Assembly: GCF_031581265.1 (NCBI RefSeq)
Contig: NZ_JAVLBQ010000001.1
Coordinates: forward strand, 62,001 to 126,000
Reading direction: 5' to 3'
DNA: 64,000 nt
DNA from: Gracilimonas sp031581265
GTDB lineage: Bacteria; Bacteroidota; Rhodothermia; Balneolales; Balneolaceae
Every line of letters starts with the position of its first letter. Positions within the stretch are counted from its first letter, which is position 1. Positions 1 through 9,408 of this stretch are shown in pieces. The position numbers and the translations under genes are program-made. The notes beneath the pieces are model-generated. The model was not told where the DNA came from, searched no databases, and was given only the letters and a program-made list of their open reading frames with translations.

Positions 1-333
1 GTACATTTCGAAGTCAGGATCTTCCTCCTTCATCTCACTAATTGCCTTTAACAACCGGGGTACGGCCTCAAGATATACATTGTAGGTCCTTATGATCTTT
101 ATTCCTATAGCAGACAAAATTCGCATGTCTTCTTTTAGTTCAGGAATAGTTGGCACGCTGTCGCGGGTAATTTCGCGGTAACCGCTATATGATATTGCGG
201 GATAGTTTATGGGATCAGCCAGGATTTCTTCAGCCGTGATCGTCTGCTCATTCATAGGATTTTCGGCTTGATCACCGCAGCTCATAAATAGCACGGAGGC
301 TATCAGGATGTTATATATCAGTGGTTTGTGCAT
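1..333 (-). CDS. GH17-like glucan hydrolase lipoprotein (3' end outside window)
   Basis: Only the first 111 codons lie in the window; the frame is still open at base 1. The ATG is at 333. Residues 1-19 form a lipoprotein signal ending in a lipobox (LFMSC, Cys19). A segment follows that I recognise from family 17-like glycosidases of marine Bacteroidota: a Gly-Tyr-Arg turn, then a helix with IPELKEDMRIL and the strand KIIRTYN, which would be the start of a TIM barrel. Such proteins hydrolyse or remodel beta-1,3-glucan outside the cytoplasm. The neighbouring GH16 and large phosphorylase genes on the same strand support a laminarin role. The catalytic glutamates would lie beyond the window edge, so the family call is an inference from the N-terminus and context. 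The next gene upstream ends 18 bases away. Confidence 0.6.
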   Translation of the reverse strand, partial: MHKPLIYNILIASVLFMSCGDQAENPMNEQTITAEEILADPINYPAISYSGYREITRDSVPTIPELKEDMRILSAIGIKIIRTYNVYLEAVPRLLKAISEMKEEDPDFEMY

Positions 334-351
334 GGTGATCAAGGTTTAGGG

Positions 352-3300
352 TTATAGGAGGTATTCCGGTTTCAGCGACACTGTTATTTTTTTAATGTCT
401 CCGCTGCGTTTAAAAATTTGCTGTGAGATTTCTTTATCGAGTTTTGTGTTTCGAAAGGTTCCGATTGAACCATCACTCATTTCAACTTTCAGGCCATCGG
501 CATCCGAAATGTGATACGTCACCGGAACCTGGCAATACGTGAAGGCAAGTACCTGTGAAGGAACTTCTATCTGATAGTTTTCCTGATCTAATGAGATCAA
601 TGCTACTTCCCTGCTTTCTTTCGTGAACTCATTTTTCTTAAGCAAAAATGGGTTGAATTCGATCTGACCGTCTTCAACGCGAATGCCCAGTTCTCCAATT
701 CTGGCAAGAATGTCTTCCTTCACCTGACCGGTCATTCCGGGTTGCTGCGCTCCGCGAAATTCCGGCGTGTGAGAATATGGATCGGTAGGGAAAGCGCCGT
801 ACACTTCCGGCGATTTATGAACTCCAATGCCTTCACCGATCTCTTCGAAATGTCGGGCTAATTTTTGCTGAACGGCTTGATCGGCATCTCCGTGATTTGC
901 GGCCTCACAAACCTCATACACCGCCAGGTACAGTTTCGAAACCATGTGCCAGTAAATAGAACCCAAACCTTCATAAGCAAAGAATGTCCCCGAACGCCCC
1001 GTAAATGCTTTGTGATTAAAGACTTCTTCAAAAATCTGAAGAATCAGTTTTTCTTGTTTTTTGGCAAGACTGGCATATTGGGTTGAACTAAGTTCATCCA
1101 ACGCATCCTTTAAGTCCCGGGCATTTTTGAAATTTCCGCTGAAATGATAACCGCCGTTTATATCTTTCTGAATGATCTGACTATGCCCGTCTTCCAACAG
1201 TTGCTTCAATAGCTCTGAGCGTTCTACGGATTTTTCGGGAATGTTATTACGCTCCAAAAACCCCGATAATTCTTTGTTGGGATACAAAATGTAACTCTGC
1301 TGATCTTTCCGATAGAGCGAACTGTTTCGTAGCGCATCCAACAGCTTCACCGATTCTTCCGGTGTTAAATATCCTGAACTTAAAACGGCAACTTGTCCTT
1401 CAAGCATTTCTTCGAGGTAGGAAATCGAGATCCCATCTTCCTCTAAACTCATAATGTTGTAGGCGTGATAGAGATCATCTTTTCGCTTATTCACTTCAAT
1501 AGAATGCTCCAGATGATCGAGCGCCATCTGAATAAATGCTGCGATCTCAGCGGTTGCAATAGTGGTTCGCTCACCGGAAAATCCGTTTTCATAGATTGCA
1601 TTTCTAAACTTGCTTCCGGCTTTTCCAAGGGCTTCGGTGATCGCTTTGCGGTCTTTGACACTAATGCTTCCATCTAAAAGATCTACATGATCGCTCAAGA
1701 CGCCGTGAATTCCCTTAAAAAACTCCTTCATTTCTTCAGAAACCGAAACTTCATCTAGCTCGGCCTGATCCATGATTGGCTCAAAGAACTTCAAAAATCG
1801 GCGCAGGTAGTACAGCGTCACCATCGACACGCCATTTCCGACCAGCGCATTGTTGGCATCGTTCCATTCCGGCCGCTGCGTGTTCATCCATATTCCGGCT
1901 TCTGGGATAAAATTGGAGACTTTGGCCAACACCGTTGCCAGCAACTTCTCCATGAAATTAACACGATGAATGTCATCCTTTTCACTGCCTCGCAATGCGC
2001 CATCAGCTCCCAGCTTTTCTACTTTGGCGCGAATTTCGGCATCGGCAACATTATCAAATTCAATGGTATCTTTGGGATCTTTGGCAATGTCGTCGTAGCC
2101 CTTTATTCGATACGGAACGTTGGCATACACAAACACCTCTTTGTCAAAGAGTTGCTCAAGTGCTTCCGGCTCGTGTGACTGATAAAATTCCAAGAACTTG
2201 AGCAGGTAAATGATCTGATGATCACCCCAATACCCGATAAATGACCAAGGATCATCCGGATCGGCAATTTCCCAGTCGAAGCCATCCTTCGTAACGCGAT
2301 ATGGATTGTAGCCATCAAAGGTAGATGCGTTCAGAAATTTGAAGATCATCCCCTCAATAAACTTGGGATAGGAATGTGCCAGCGCTTCCCAATTCTGGAA
2401 AATATCTCGCCAATTGCCCTCATAATCCAGGATCTTGGAGCCGTCCACTTCGTTGTGGGTGTTGATGGAAAACTTGTTCCACGGTCGACTCGGATCTCCG
2501 TGCCGGCGACTGAATTTTAGGGGCAGATATTCTTTTCCAAGTCGCGTAAGATCGGGATCATCTGCATTCGAGAGTTTTTGATCCAGCGTGAATTTGTCAA
2601 ACGTGTCATCCAGTCCTTCGAGGAACGTTGCGTTGTTTTTGACTACCTCTTTGCTGGCATTGTTCAGGTACGCAACAAAATCCTTTTTCTCGATTCGGTA
2701 GTTGTGATCGAAAGTCCCACCCCGCATGATATTGAACAGCGTATTCGAAAAGTGCCGGGCATTTTTGAGCTGATCTGAACTGTGCTGAATTCCATCTGCC
2801 CCGGCTACCAATTGCTTGAGTTTTTGAGTGCCGCGTTCAACATCAGCAAGTACTTTTTCTTCAAGTTCACGGTCTCCCTTCAGTGCTTCATTCAGTGCTA
2901 CCACCTGAGCATGATTCTGGTTCACATTGGCAACCATCATCCATTCTTGGGTTGAACCGGATGAAAGCTCCAGATCAGATAAAACGAAATACGCCCCCTT
3001 CTCCGCTTTGATGTCTTCTTCTTGCTGAACCGATTCTTTCTTCCTGAATCGATTCAGTTGAAGTGAAGACAAAAGATAGGTTGGGTTTTGAAGTCCTTTT
3101 GACCAAGCCACATTCGCTTTCAAAGCCTCACTCGGTTCTGCCTTATCCACGATGATGGCGCTTAAAGCGTAAATACCCAGCCCGGTTTCCGAAACCAATT
3201 CGCTGCGCTTGTACGCATCTACCAAATTGCTCGATCGGTTTTGGAGATCACTGCTCACACCATACGGCATGATATTCTGCATACCATCCAGCACTCGGAT

Positions 3301-3765
3301 TTTTAGGTCATCATCGGAATTGTTGATTAATTCTGACTTCCTGACAAAACCGTATAGATTGCTGGAATTCCATTGGTATCGAAAGGTAAGCCCGATATCA
3401 TGGTTGATCTCTTCAAACAAGATCTTATTCCCGTGCCAGCTCTTGAACACATTTCGGGAGGTTTCATAGCGAAATTCATCCCGATTGGAAAATGGTTCCC
3501 AAACCTGAGTTTCACCATTCACTTTAACCTGAAAAATAGTTTTGCTACCGGTAGTATGTGCTAATTCCGTGATTTTATCATCAGTATAGTATGGGAAAAG
3601 TGCATGTTCAGCATTCTTTCGTCCGGCAGTGAGTCCGCCATTACTTGATATGAACATCCAGTGGTTAGAGTCACTTACTATACTCATGAAAAAAGGCCTC
3701 ATTTCGTCAAAATCGGAGATCTTAAACCATTCTTCATCATTAATATTTTGTACTGTTATGGACAC
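352..3765 (-). CDS. large GH94-like glycoside phosphorylase (candidate beta-1,3-glucan phosphorylase, GH149/GH161 type)
   Basis: 1137 residues with no signal peptide, so probably cytoplasmic. The N-terminal part (about 10-300) resembles the beta-sandwich of GH94-type phosphorylases (SSNGGLTAG, then a repeated Trp/Phe-rich beta pattern). The centre looks like an alpha/alpha toroid, with the motif GNWRDIFQNWE around residue 453, whose Asp is my candidate general acid, and GYWGDHQIIYLL further on. Length and motifs fit the very large GH149 or GH161 beta-1,3-glucan phosphorylases better than ordinary GH94 (about 800 aa). Such an enzyme would convert imported beta-1,3-gluco-oligosaccharides plus phosphate to glucose 1-phosphate. 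The start is GTG at 3765; an in-frame TAA lies just upstream, so no earlier start is possible, and an in-frame ATG at about residue 22 is the alternative. The GH16 gene ends 60 bases upstream. The exact family is inferred. Confidence 0.55.
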   Translation of the reverse strand: MSITVQNINDEEWFKISDFDEMRPFFMSIVSDSNHWMFISSNGGLTAGRKNAEHALFPYYTDDKITELAHTTGSKTIFQVKVNGETQVWEPFSNRDEFRYETSRNVFKSWHGNKILFEEINHDIGLTFRYQWNSSNLYGFVRKSELINNSDDDLKIRVLDGMQNIMPYGVSSDLQNRSSNLVDAYKRSELVSETGLGIYALSAIIVDKAEPSEALKANVAWSKGLQNPTYLLSSLQLNRFRKKESVQQEEDIKAEKGAYFVLSDLELSSGSTQEWMMVANVNQNHAQVVALNEALKGDRELEEKVLADVERGTQKLKQLVAGADGIQHSSDQLKNARHFSNTLFNIMRGGTFDHNYRIEKKDFVAYLNNASKEVVKNNATFLEGLDDTFDKFTLDQKLSNADDPDLTRLGKEYLPLKFSRRHGDPSRPWNKFSINTHNEVDGSKILDYEGNWRDIFQNWEALAHSYPKFIEGMIFKFLNASTFDGYNPYRVTKDGFDWEIADPDDPWSFIGYWGDHQIIYLLKFLEFYQSHEPEALEQLFDKEVFVYANVPYRIKGYDDIAKDPKDTIEFDNVADAEIRAKVEKLGADGALRGSEKDDIHRVNFMEKLLATVLAKVSNFIPEAGIWMNTQRPEWNDANNALVGNGVSMVTLYYLRRFLKFFEPIMDQAELDEVSVSEEMKEFFKGIHGVLSDHVDLLDGSISVKDRKAITEALGKAGSKFRNAIYENGFSGERTTIATAEIAAFIQMALDHLEHSIEVNKRKDDLYHAYNIMSLEEDGISISYLEEMLEGQVAVLSSGYLTPEESVKLLDALRNSSLYRKDQQSYILYPNKELSGFLERNNIPEKSVERSELLKQLLEDGHSQIIQKDINGGYHFSGNFKNARDLKDALDELSSTQYASLAKKQEKLILQIFEEVFNHKAFTGRSGTFFAYEGLGSIYWHMVSKLYLAVYEVCEAANHGDADQAVQQKLARHFEEIGEGIGVHKSPEVYGAFPTDPYSHTPEFRGAQQPGMTGQVKEDILARIGELGIRVEDGQIEFNPFLLKKNEFTKESREVALISLDQENYQIEVPSQVLAFTYCQVPVTYHISDADGLKVEMSDGSIGTFRNTKLDKEISQQIFKRSGDIKKITVSLKPEYLL

Positions 3766-3825
3766 GTGTTATTTCTGTACTTAAATTTTATTGTTAATTT
3801 TTCGCCTCAGAATTATCAAATAAGT

Positions 3826-4653
3826 TTAATCTTCATAAACCCTTACATAATCTACTTTCATCGTCTGTGGAAAACGGGTTGAACTATTAGGAGGACCTAC
3901 AAACGTACCTCCAACCGCTACATTCAAAATGATGTAAAACGAATTGTCATTAAAAACCCATTCTCCACTTACATCCCCGGGAGTAATTTCATTGTAAAGC
4001 ACATCATCTACATAATATCGGATCACATCAGGTTCCCACTCAATTGCAAAAACATGGAAGTCTGTGTCGAATCTTCCATTCATCAATTGATAACTGTCTG
4101 TCACCGCGTTACCTGCAGAATATCCCGGTCCGTGGACGCTACCGTGAATGATGGTTGGCTGTTGCCCTCTGTACTCCATGATGTCGATTTCCCCAATCTG
4201 CGGCCAACTCACAGTGCCACCGGAGTCGTCTCCCAACAACCAAAAGGCTGGCCATATACCCTGTCCCCAAGGCAGCATTATTCGGGCTTCGTATCGGCCG
4301 TAGATACTTTCAAATTTATCTCTCGTTAGGATCTTTGCAGAGGTATAATTGGATCCGTCAAAGGATTCGCTCTTCGCAGTTATATTAAGCATTCCGTCTT
4401 CCACAGAGATGTTTTCAGGACGGTCCGTGTAGTACTGAAGCTCATTATTACCCCAGCCGGGTTGCCCGAAGATCTCCTCTCCTGTTCCGATGTCAAATGA
4501 CCATTTTTCGGGATCAGGGTTTCCTTCATCTTCAAATTCATCCTGCCAAACTATATTTGTATAAGTATCCTCAGGTTCATTATTGCTGTCACAATTCACA
4601 AACAGAAGAGTGACCATGAATAGTGCTAATGGAATTCTGAGCGAAATTTTCAT
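3826..4653 (-). CDS. GH16 endo-beta-1,3-glucanase (laminarinase) lipoprotein
   Basis: 275 residues. The signal peptide ends in a lipobox (FVNC, Cys21), so the enzyme is probably anchored in the outer membrane. The rest is one GH16 jelly roll with the catalytic signature GEIDIMEYRG: Glu155 nucleophile, Asp157, Glu160 acid/base. The extra residue in E-I-D-I-M-E is the form typical of laminarinases as opposed to lichenases. WPAFWLLGDD before it and FHVFAIEWEPD after it are standard GH16 subsite strands. The predicted reaction is endo-cleavage of beta-1,3-glucan at or outside the cell surface, giving oligosaccharides for the neighbouring phosphorylase. It sits between the phosphorylase and the putative glycan-binding lipoprotein on one strand, with 42 bases to the latter, which suggests one transcription unit. 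Confidence 0.92.
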   Translation of the reverse strand: MKISLRIPLALFMVTLLFVNCDSNNEPEDTYTNIVWQDEFEDEGNPDPEKWSFDIGTGEEIFGQPGWGNNELQYYTDRPENISVEDGMLNITAKSESFDGSNYTSAKILTRDKFESIYGRYEARIMLPWGQGIWPAFWLLGDDSGGTVSWPQIGEIDIMEYRGQQPTIIHGSVHGPGYSAGNAVTDSYQLMNGRFDTDFHVFAIEWEPDVIRYYVDDVLYNEITPGDVSGEWVFNDNSFYIILNVAVGGTFVGPPNSSTRFPQTMKVDYVRVYED

Positions 4654-4695
4654 GTACTTAAATAATTTCTATAGGGTTCGGTTTTTGGTTCAATC

Positions 4696-6135
4696 CTATC
4701 GATACAGATAAATATTATCTACATAGATCGTAGCCCCTTGCAAGGCAGGACCTGAATCAGTATCAAATACAATCTGGCCAAGATTTGATCTGTTGGACAT
4801 TCCGGAGATATCAAGATCAATAGTAATCCACTGCCCTGACACCAATGCAGGGTTGGTGCCTGTAGTTATATTAATGCGTGATGTTGTATCATCTCCACCT
4901 CCAAAGGCATCATCAGCACCGAAATCTCTAAGGTTCACAGCAAAAGCGGAACCGGAAGGAACATTATTGGGCAGGTAGATATCCACACTGAGGTTTGTCA
5001 TAGTACTTCCATCTATGGTGGGTACATTTTGATTGAACTCAATGCCCACAAAGTTGAAATTCTCGTATCCAAGTACACTGTTTCCATTAACTGTAAAGTC
5101 ACTGGAAGTGGTTGTTTGAAATGGTTCATAAAAGCCGTTGTAGAAATCAACGGGTTCATTTTCATAGGCATCACTGAAAATAGATATCACATTTTCGGGA
5201 GCTATTGTTGGAGTCGGAGCCGGAGTAAATTCCCCAATTGACTCAACGGTGAGAGAGCCATTAGCCGAAATTCCACTTAACGATGCAGTAATCTCTGTTG
5301 TACCTTCACCGATCACAGAAACTGTACCATCTTCATTGACCGTGGCTACGCTTGGGTCTGATGATTCAAATTCAAAATATGACGGTGCTGCGCCCACGGT
5401 AATATCTACACCATTGGCCTGATTAATGGTATAGCTAAGCCCTGAAACCTGGATATTTGACCCTACAAAACTGGTTTCGGTCTGCTCGTTTCCATTAACG
5501 ATAGCTGGCCTTGGTTGCGCCAACCCGGATATGTTTTCATATTTTAGTTCGTCAACCCAGAATGAATATCCATCGCCATCTTCAGGTCCTTCTGAGTACC
5601 AAAACAACCCTTGTGATGAAGTTAGAACAGACGGGTCCGGAATTGGAATAACGTATTTCTCCCAATTTGTGGTCAGTTTCAAGCCACTCAATGCCACCTC
5701 ATATTCATTCCCAAGAAAATCTTGCCCGAATCCTATATCATTTATGGTTCCGGCTTTAGTCCCTTTGGCATAAAAGGTAAGAGCATTGTAGGATGTTAAA
5801 TTCCTTCCTCCATTTTCATCTCTGAATATGGCACCTGCGTAGGCTCCTCGAGGATCCCCCACATTTGGTACATCGAAGCGCATAGCTGCAGCACTGTTGT
5901 TATAGGTATCATCCCCTTCTTCTACGCTGAATGCATCTTCCCTGGAGCCTTGATAGGGAAAATATTCCAAACCAGAACTAAATCCCTCAATGAATACATT
6001 GGGGTTAGAAGGAAAGTCAGGTTCTTCTAAACCATCAACAGAACGTTCGCAACCTGCTACAGTAAACATGAGCAGTAAGCTTGCCAATATGGTGCGTTTG
6101 GTATTTTTTGTGAACATATTCTTCATGTTTCTCAC
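4696..6135 (-). CDS. putative glycan-binding lipoprotein with Ig-like (Big_2) and CBM-like domains
   Basis: 479 residues. A lipoprotein signal ends at VAGC (Cys29). Residues about 45-200 form a beta-sandwich of the type seen in carbohydrate-binding modules (a YNALTFYAKG strand and a closing FWVDELKYEN strand). About 225-300 contains a bacterial Ig-like domain with SSDPSVATVNEDGTVSV, a typical Big_2 sequence. Residues about 320-479 form a second CBM-like sandwich that ends in TIYVDNIYLYR. No glycosidase active-site motif is visible. By position, only 6 bases after the glycosidase-barrel gene and just before the laminarinase, I infer a surface beta-glucan binder comparable in role to SusE/F proteins. 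Starts at residue 4 or 7 (MFTKN) are equally possible. Confidence 0.6.
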   Translation of the reverse strand: MRNMKNMFTKNTKRTILASLLLMFTVAGCERSVDGLEEPDFPSNPNVFIEGFSSGLEYFPYQGSREDAFSVEEGDDTYNNSAAAMRFDVPNVGDPRGAYAGAIFRDENGGRNLTSYNALTFYAKGTKAGTINDIGFGQDFLGNEYEVALSGLKLTTNWEKYVIPIPDPSVLTSSQGLFWYSEGPEDGDGYSFWVDELKYENISGLAQPRPAIVNGNEQTETSFVGSNIQVSGLSYTINQANGVDITVGAAPSYFEFESSDPSVATVNEDGTVSVIGEGTTEITASLSGISANGSLTVESIGEFTPAPTPTIAPENVISIFSDAYENEPVDFYNGFYEPFQTTTSSDFTVNGNSVLGYENFNFVGIEFNQNVPTIDGSTMTNLSVDIYLPNNVPSGSAFAVNLRDFGADDAFGGGDDTTSRINITTGTNPALVSGQWITIDLDISGMSNRSNLGQIVFDTDSGPALQGATIYVDNIYLYR

Positions 6136-6141
6136 CTGTTA

Positions 6142-9100
6142 TTAATTCGTTATATCAATTTGTATGTATGTCCTAAACTCCCACTCACTGCCATTATCAA
6201 ATCCGGGGGCTGTTGGGTCAGGTACGAGTTCACCACTGACATCCATCATATATGTTGGAGCATATCGCGGTGAATACTCATTCAATGATCTCCATGTACC
6301 TCGTACCCCAATTCGGGTGGAAGGCAGATCAAACCAATCGGGTTTTCCTAAGTCCGTAGAAAAGTCTAACATCAGCTGTAAGGGGAACGTCAGGTTGAAG
6401 TCACGGTGATAATCGTAGGGTCCCCAATCGTTCACTTTCACGAAACTATTGAGTTTCACCTTTTTATAAATCATTCTAACATCGCCGCCATATCGAGTGA
6501 TCAGCCTTGGGTCGCTGCCGTTAGCCTGAGCATCTCCACCGTATAGGTTAGCAATGATCCCTAAGTCTCTGTTTACTTTCGAAACTATCCTGGTGTGTAC
6601 TTCCCAAAGGTCTTCCGCAGGTGGAGCACCGGGGAATGGGAAAAATGTACGTCCATCAGGCAGAATCCCTATTGCGGCATCACGAGTGGTTGGCAAGTGC
6701 CGGTAGACAAAACCTAAACTCATTGCAAAACGAGCATCTTCGGCAATATCGTTGTTCCATTCATACATGTAAGTGCCCGGGGTAGGATCGTATGTAAGTA
6801 ATAATTCACCTGATATTTGCTCACGGTTACCTCCAACTACAAAAGGATCATCAAGAATATTACGCGGCCTTCCGGGAGCATTTACATCAGATGGAATTGG
6901 CCCCTCAATGGGCTTTTGCCATAAAAAGTTAGGAGCAATCTGTAAGTTGCCAATGTTGTATGTAAATCCTGATAAGAAATTATATTGATTCCCGCTTCCG
7001 CTGTCTTTGAGTCTCCATCCCGTAAAAGTCATTGTTTGATCTGCACCACCGTTGGCCACTAAGCCCATTAGTGCTGATTGTGCATACCAATTGAATACTC
7101 CGCTTTCGTAGGTTAATTTTATTTTTCCACCCCAGTTGTCTTCTGGTTTAATTTGGTCAACATACACATCATAATTACCGTTGCCTTGTTCACGGGCCAG
7201 TTGGAAGTCACGACCATTCAAAGGCTGACCTGCCCATATACCACCAAGTTCTACCCCAATGTTTCCAAACTGTCGGTCGGCATGAACCGTAAATCGTCTT
7301 GTTTTAGGCTGTGGAATAGCAAAAGAACTCCCCGTTAAACCCTGTCGTTCTATGTCTTCATGGAAGATTCCGGTTAAGTTAGTCTGTCCTACATTTGTGG
7401 AATATTTCAGCAATACCGCCGGGTTAGCTCCCCACCACAACTGTGGACCAAAAGCAAGCTTAAAACCGTCAAACATTTTTTTACCCTCTGCTTCAAAACC
7501 AAAGGGCGCGATGCCATTGTAGATATCAATTTGATCACCATAGTTAGCTTCAGGGTATAATCCGAAGAAATCTCCTTCATATCCCCAGTGATAGTGACCG
7601 GTACGATAAAAGCCATCGAGATTAAAGTACTCTTGGTTCCATGAATAACTTGCGCTGTAAACCTCAACCCTGTTTAATGATTCAGCTGTTACATTACCAT
7701 TTTGCCCAAGTAGCTCTACAGCCCTGCCCCGGTTCTCATAAAAAATCTCATCGATCGGATTTTCAGCTACATTACCTAAAATATTGGTAACAACCTCGGC
7801 CCTCATATTTGGAGCCGGATTGGCCTCTACACCAATGAAATAGGATTGCATGTGGTCGAAACCTAATTCATCCGGATATTGTACTTCATTCGGATTGGCA
7901 TTATCGGGAGTTGTTATAATATCTCCTCCGGTGTTAAACGTTTCGAATGTTGCGGAAAATCTACTTAGAGAAATGAGATCAGAACCACCCTCGGATTGTC
8001 CTCCACCTGATTGGGCGCGTAGTTCTGCATCGATTAATGAGATGTTGGAGAAGTAGCTTTCCAAATCGTTTTCTTCAACTCCTTCTGCATATGGGTCAAA
8101 TTGGTGTACTTCTTTTAGCATATAATAGGCGGCTCTTGGATAAAGCTCATAAAACCCATCCAGGCTAGTTGGCCCTTTAGCCATTATACCAAACCATTCT
8201 TCATTCATGTTATTCTCGCCCGGTACATGGTCGAATGTATATCCCCCGTTTTCCCATGACGCGTTAGTATCATGCGTATTCAAACCTTCAGTTTGTCCGA
8301 ATTTCCACCATCCATCGCTGAACTGAAAAGTAAAACCTCCTATGGAATTATCACTGCCTCCCAACCCGGCTGCGTTATTGTAGATCTCTTTCCAATTACT
8401 AAATAAATAATTGGCTTGAGCCCCTTGCGCTTCTTGTAAGGTTTGAGCATTAAATGCATCTGAACCAAACTCAGTAAGCAAAACCGGCTTATCATATTCA
8501 TTATCTACCCGTTCATATAGATCAGTGAAGGTCATTCCGCGATAGGTGTTGGTGCCGAAGATGTCAATATCCGGGGCTAATTCTGCGATTAAGTCCATGA
8601 ACAACAGATCACCATTGGCTATGGCAATAGGTCGGCTGTCATCAACTTGCTTCATTTGTACAGCAGCTTCATTAAAAAGCTTGTACATAGCACGTGCTCT
8701 AATTGTCGACTTTCGGTCTTCAATTGGAATATCCTCCGTTTCAGCCCCTCCCCAGAATAAACCATAGTTATTTTCATTCCCCAGTAAAAATAAAAGTAAA
8801 CCCGGTGTGTCTTTATATTCTTCAACCAGCTCAGTGACTTCACTTAACAATAATTCCTGAACTCTGGGATCAGCATATTCTGTATTAGCCATCCAGGCTC
8901 CGTCTATGGTCAATCCATACCGACCAAATGAATGGTTGAGCATCGTATAAATTCCATAGTTCTCGTATATATAGGTGATCCACCGTTTGGGAATACCGGT
9001 ATAAACTCGAATAGCATTTACTCCCATGTTTTTTAGCAGAGCCATTTCATAATCAAGGGCTTTTTGTATGAACTCCGGAGACTGATTCCATAAACTGTAA

Positions 9101-9279
9101 GCGTAGTTAGTGCCCCTTGGAAAATAATCCCAGTTCATACCATTAATCATTTGGGGTTCACCGTCAACAAGCAGTTGCCACCCCTCCTGTGTTTTTTCTA
9201 CAGATACTTGTTCTGATTGTGCCATTACTGCAGTGGATATGCTCAGTAATAGAATGAGTAGAAAAACGGGCTTTTTCAT
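6142..9279 (-). CDS. GH2-type TIM-barrel glycosidase joined to a C-terminal outer-membrane beta-barrel
   Basis: 1045 residues with a cleavable signal peptide (1-20, ending VMAQ). Residues about 25-420 are a glycosidase TIM barrel of the GH2/GH5 clan: NWDYFPRG, then LGNENNYG with Glu169 as acid/base, and LLTEFGSDAF with Glu270 as nucleophile. After a Gly/Ser-rich linker near 430 the character changes. About 600 residues of alternating, aromatic-rich beta strands follow (for example FYRTGHYHWGYEGDFFG and WEFRTYIQIDIT), ending without any soluble domain. This looks like a porin-sized outer-membrane barrel. I infer a surface or periplasmic glycosidase fixed to its own barrel, acting on beta-glucan in this locus. 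The substrate is not shown by the sequence. The gene opens the apparent operon, 366 bases from the next gene upstream. The barrel assignment is by eye. Confidence 0.65.
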   Translation of the reverse strand: MKKPVFLLILLLSISTAVMAQSEQVSVEKTQEGWQLLVDGEPQMINGMNWDYFPRGTNYAYSLWNQSPEFIQKALDYEMALLKNMGVNAIRVYTGIPKRWITYIYENYGIYTMLNHSFGRYGLTIDGAWMANTEYADPRVQELLLSEVTELVEEYKDTPGLLLFLLGNENNYGLFWGGAETEDIPIEDRKSTIRARAMYKLFNEAAVQMKQVDDSRPIAIANGDLLFMDLIAELAPDIDIFGTNTYRGMTFTDLYERVDNEYDKPVLLTEFGSDAFNAQTLQEAQGAQANYLFSNWKEIYNNAAGLGGSDNSIGGFTFQFSDGWWKFGQTEGLNTHDTNASWENGGYTFDHVPGENNMNEEWFGIMAKGPTSLDGFYELYPRAAYYMLKEVHQFDPYAEGVEENDLESYFSNISLIDAELRAQSGGGQSEGGSDLISLSRFSATFETFNTGGDIITTPDNANPNEVQYPDELGFDHMQSYFIGVEANPAPNMRAEVVTNILGNVAENPIDEIFYENRGRAVELLGQNGNVTAESLNRVEVYSASYSWNQEYFNLDGFYRTGHYHWGYEGDFFGLYPEANYGDQIDIYNGIAPFGFEAEGKKMFDGFKLAFGPQLWWGANPAVLLKYSTNVGQTNLTGIFHEDIERQGLTGSSFAIPQPKTRRFTVHADRQFGNIGVELGGIWAGQPLNGRDFQLAREQGNGNYDVYVDQIKPEDNWGGKIKLTYESGVFNWYAQSALMGLVANGGADQTMTFTGWRLKDSGSGNQYNFLSGFTYNIGNLQIAPNFLWQKPIEGPIPSDVNAPGRPRNILDDPFVVGGNREQISGELLLTYDPTPGTYMYEWNNDIAEDARFAMSLGFVYRHLPTTRDAAIGILPDGRTFFPFPGAPPAEDLWEVHTRIVSKVNRDLGIIANLYGGDAQANGSDPRLITRYGGDVRMIYKKVKLNSFVKVNDWGPYDYHRDFNLTFPLQLMLDFSTDLGKPDWFDLPSTRIGVRGTWRSLNEYSPRYAPTYMMDVSGELVPDPTAPGFDNGSEWEFRTYIQIDITN

Positions 9280-9353
9280 ATCTAATTTGTTTAGTCATTT
9301 TCATTCATAAAGGTGAAGGCAATTTTGCCTGGAAATGCCTTAACGCACCAGAC

Positions 9354-9399
9354 ATTATAATAGGCGAGCAGAAATATCAATATTTACAATGTATATACA
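9354..9399 (-). promoter_or_regulatory. candidate promoter/operator of the glucan locus
   Basis: On the minus strand a TTGATA (complement of 9375-9380) and a TATAAT (complement of 9354-9359) are separated by 15 bases, and the self-complementary TGTATATACA (9390-9399) lies just upstream. The spacing is shorter than the usual 17 and the organism may use a different consensus, so this is only a candidate. Confidence 0.22.
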
Positions 9400-9408
9400 G
9401 TGTACTTT

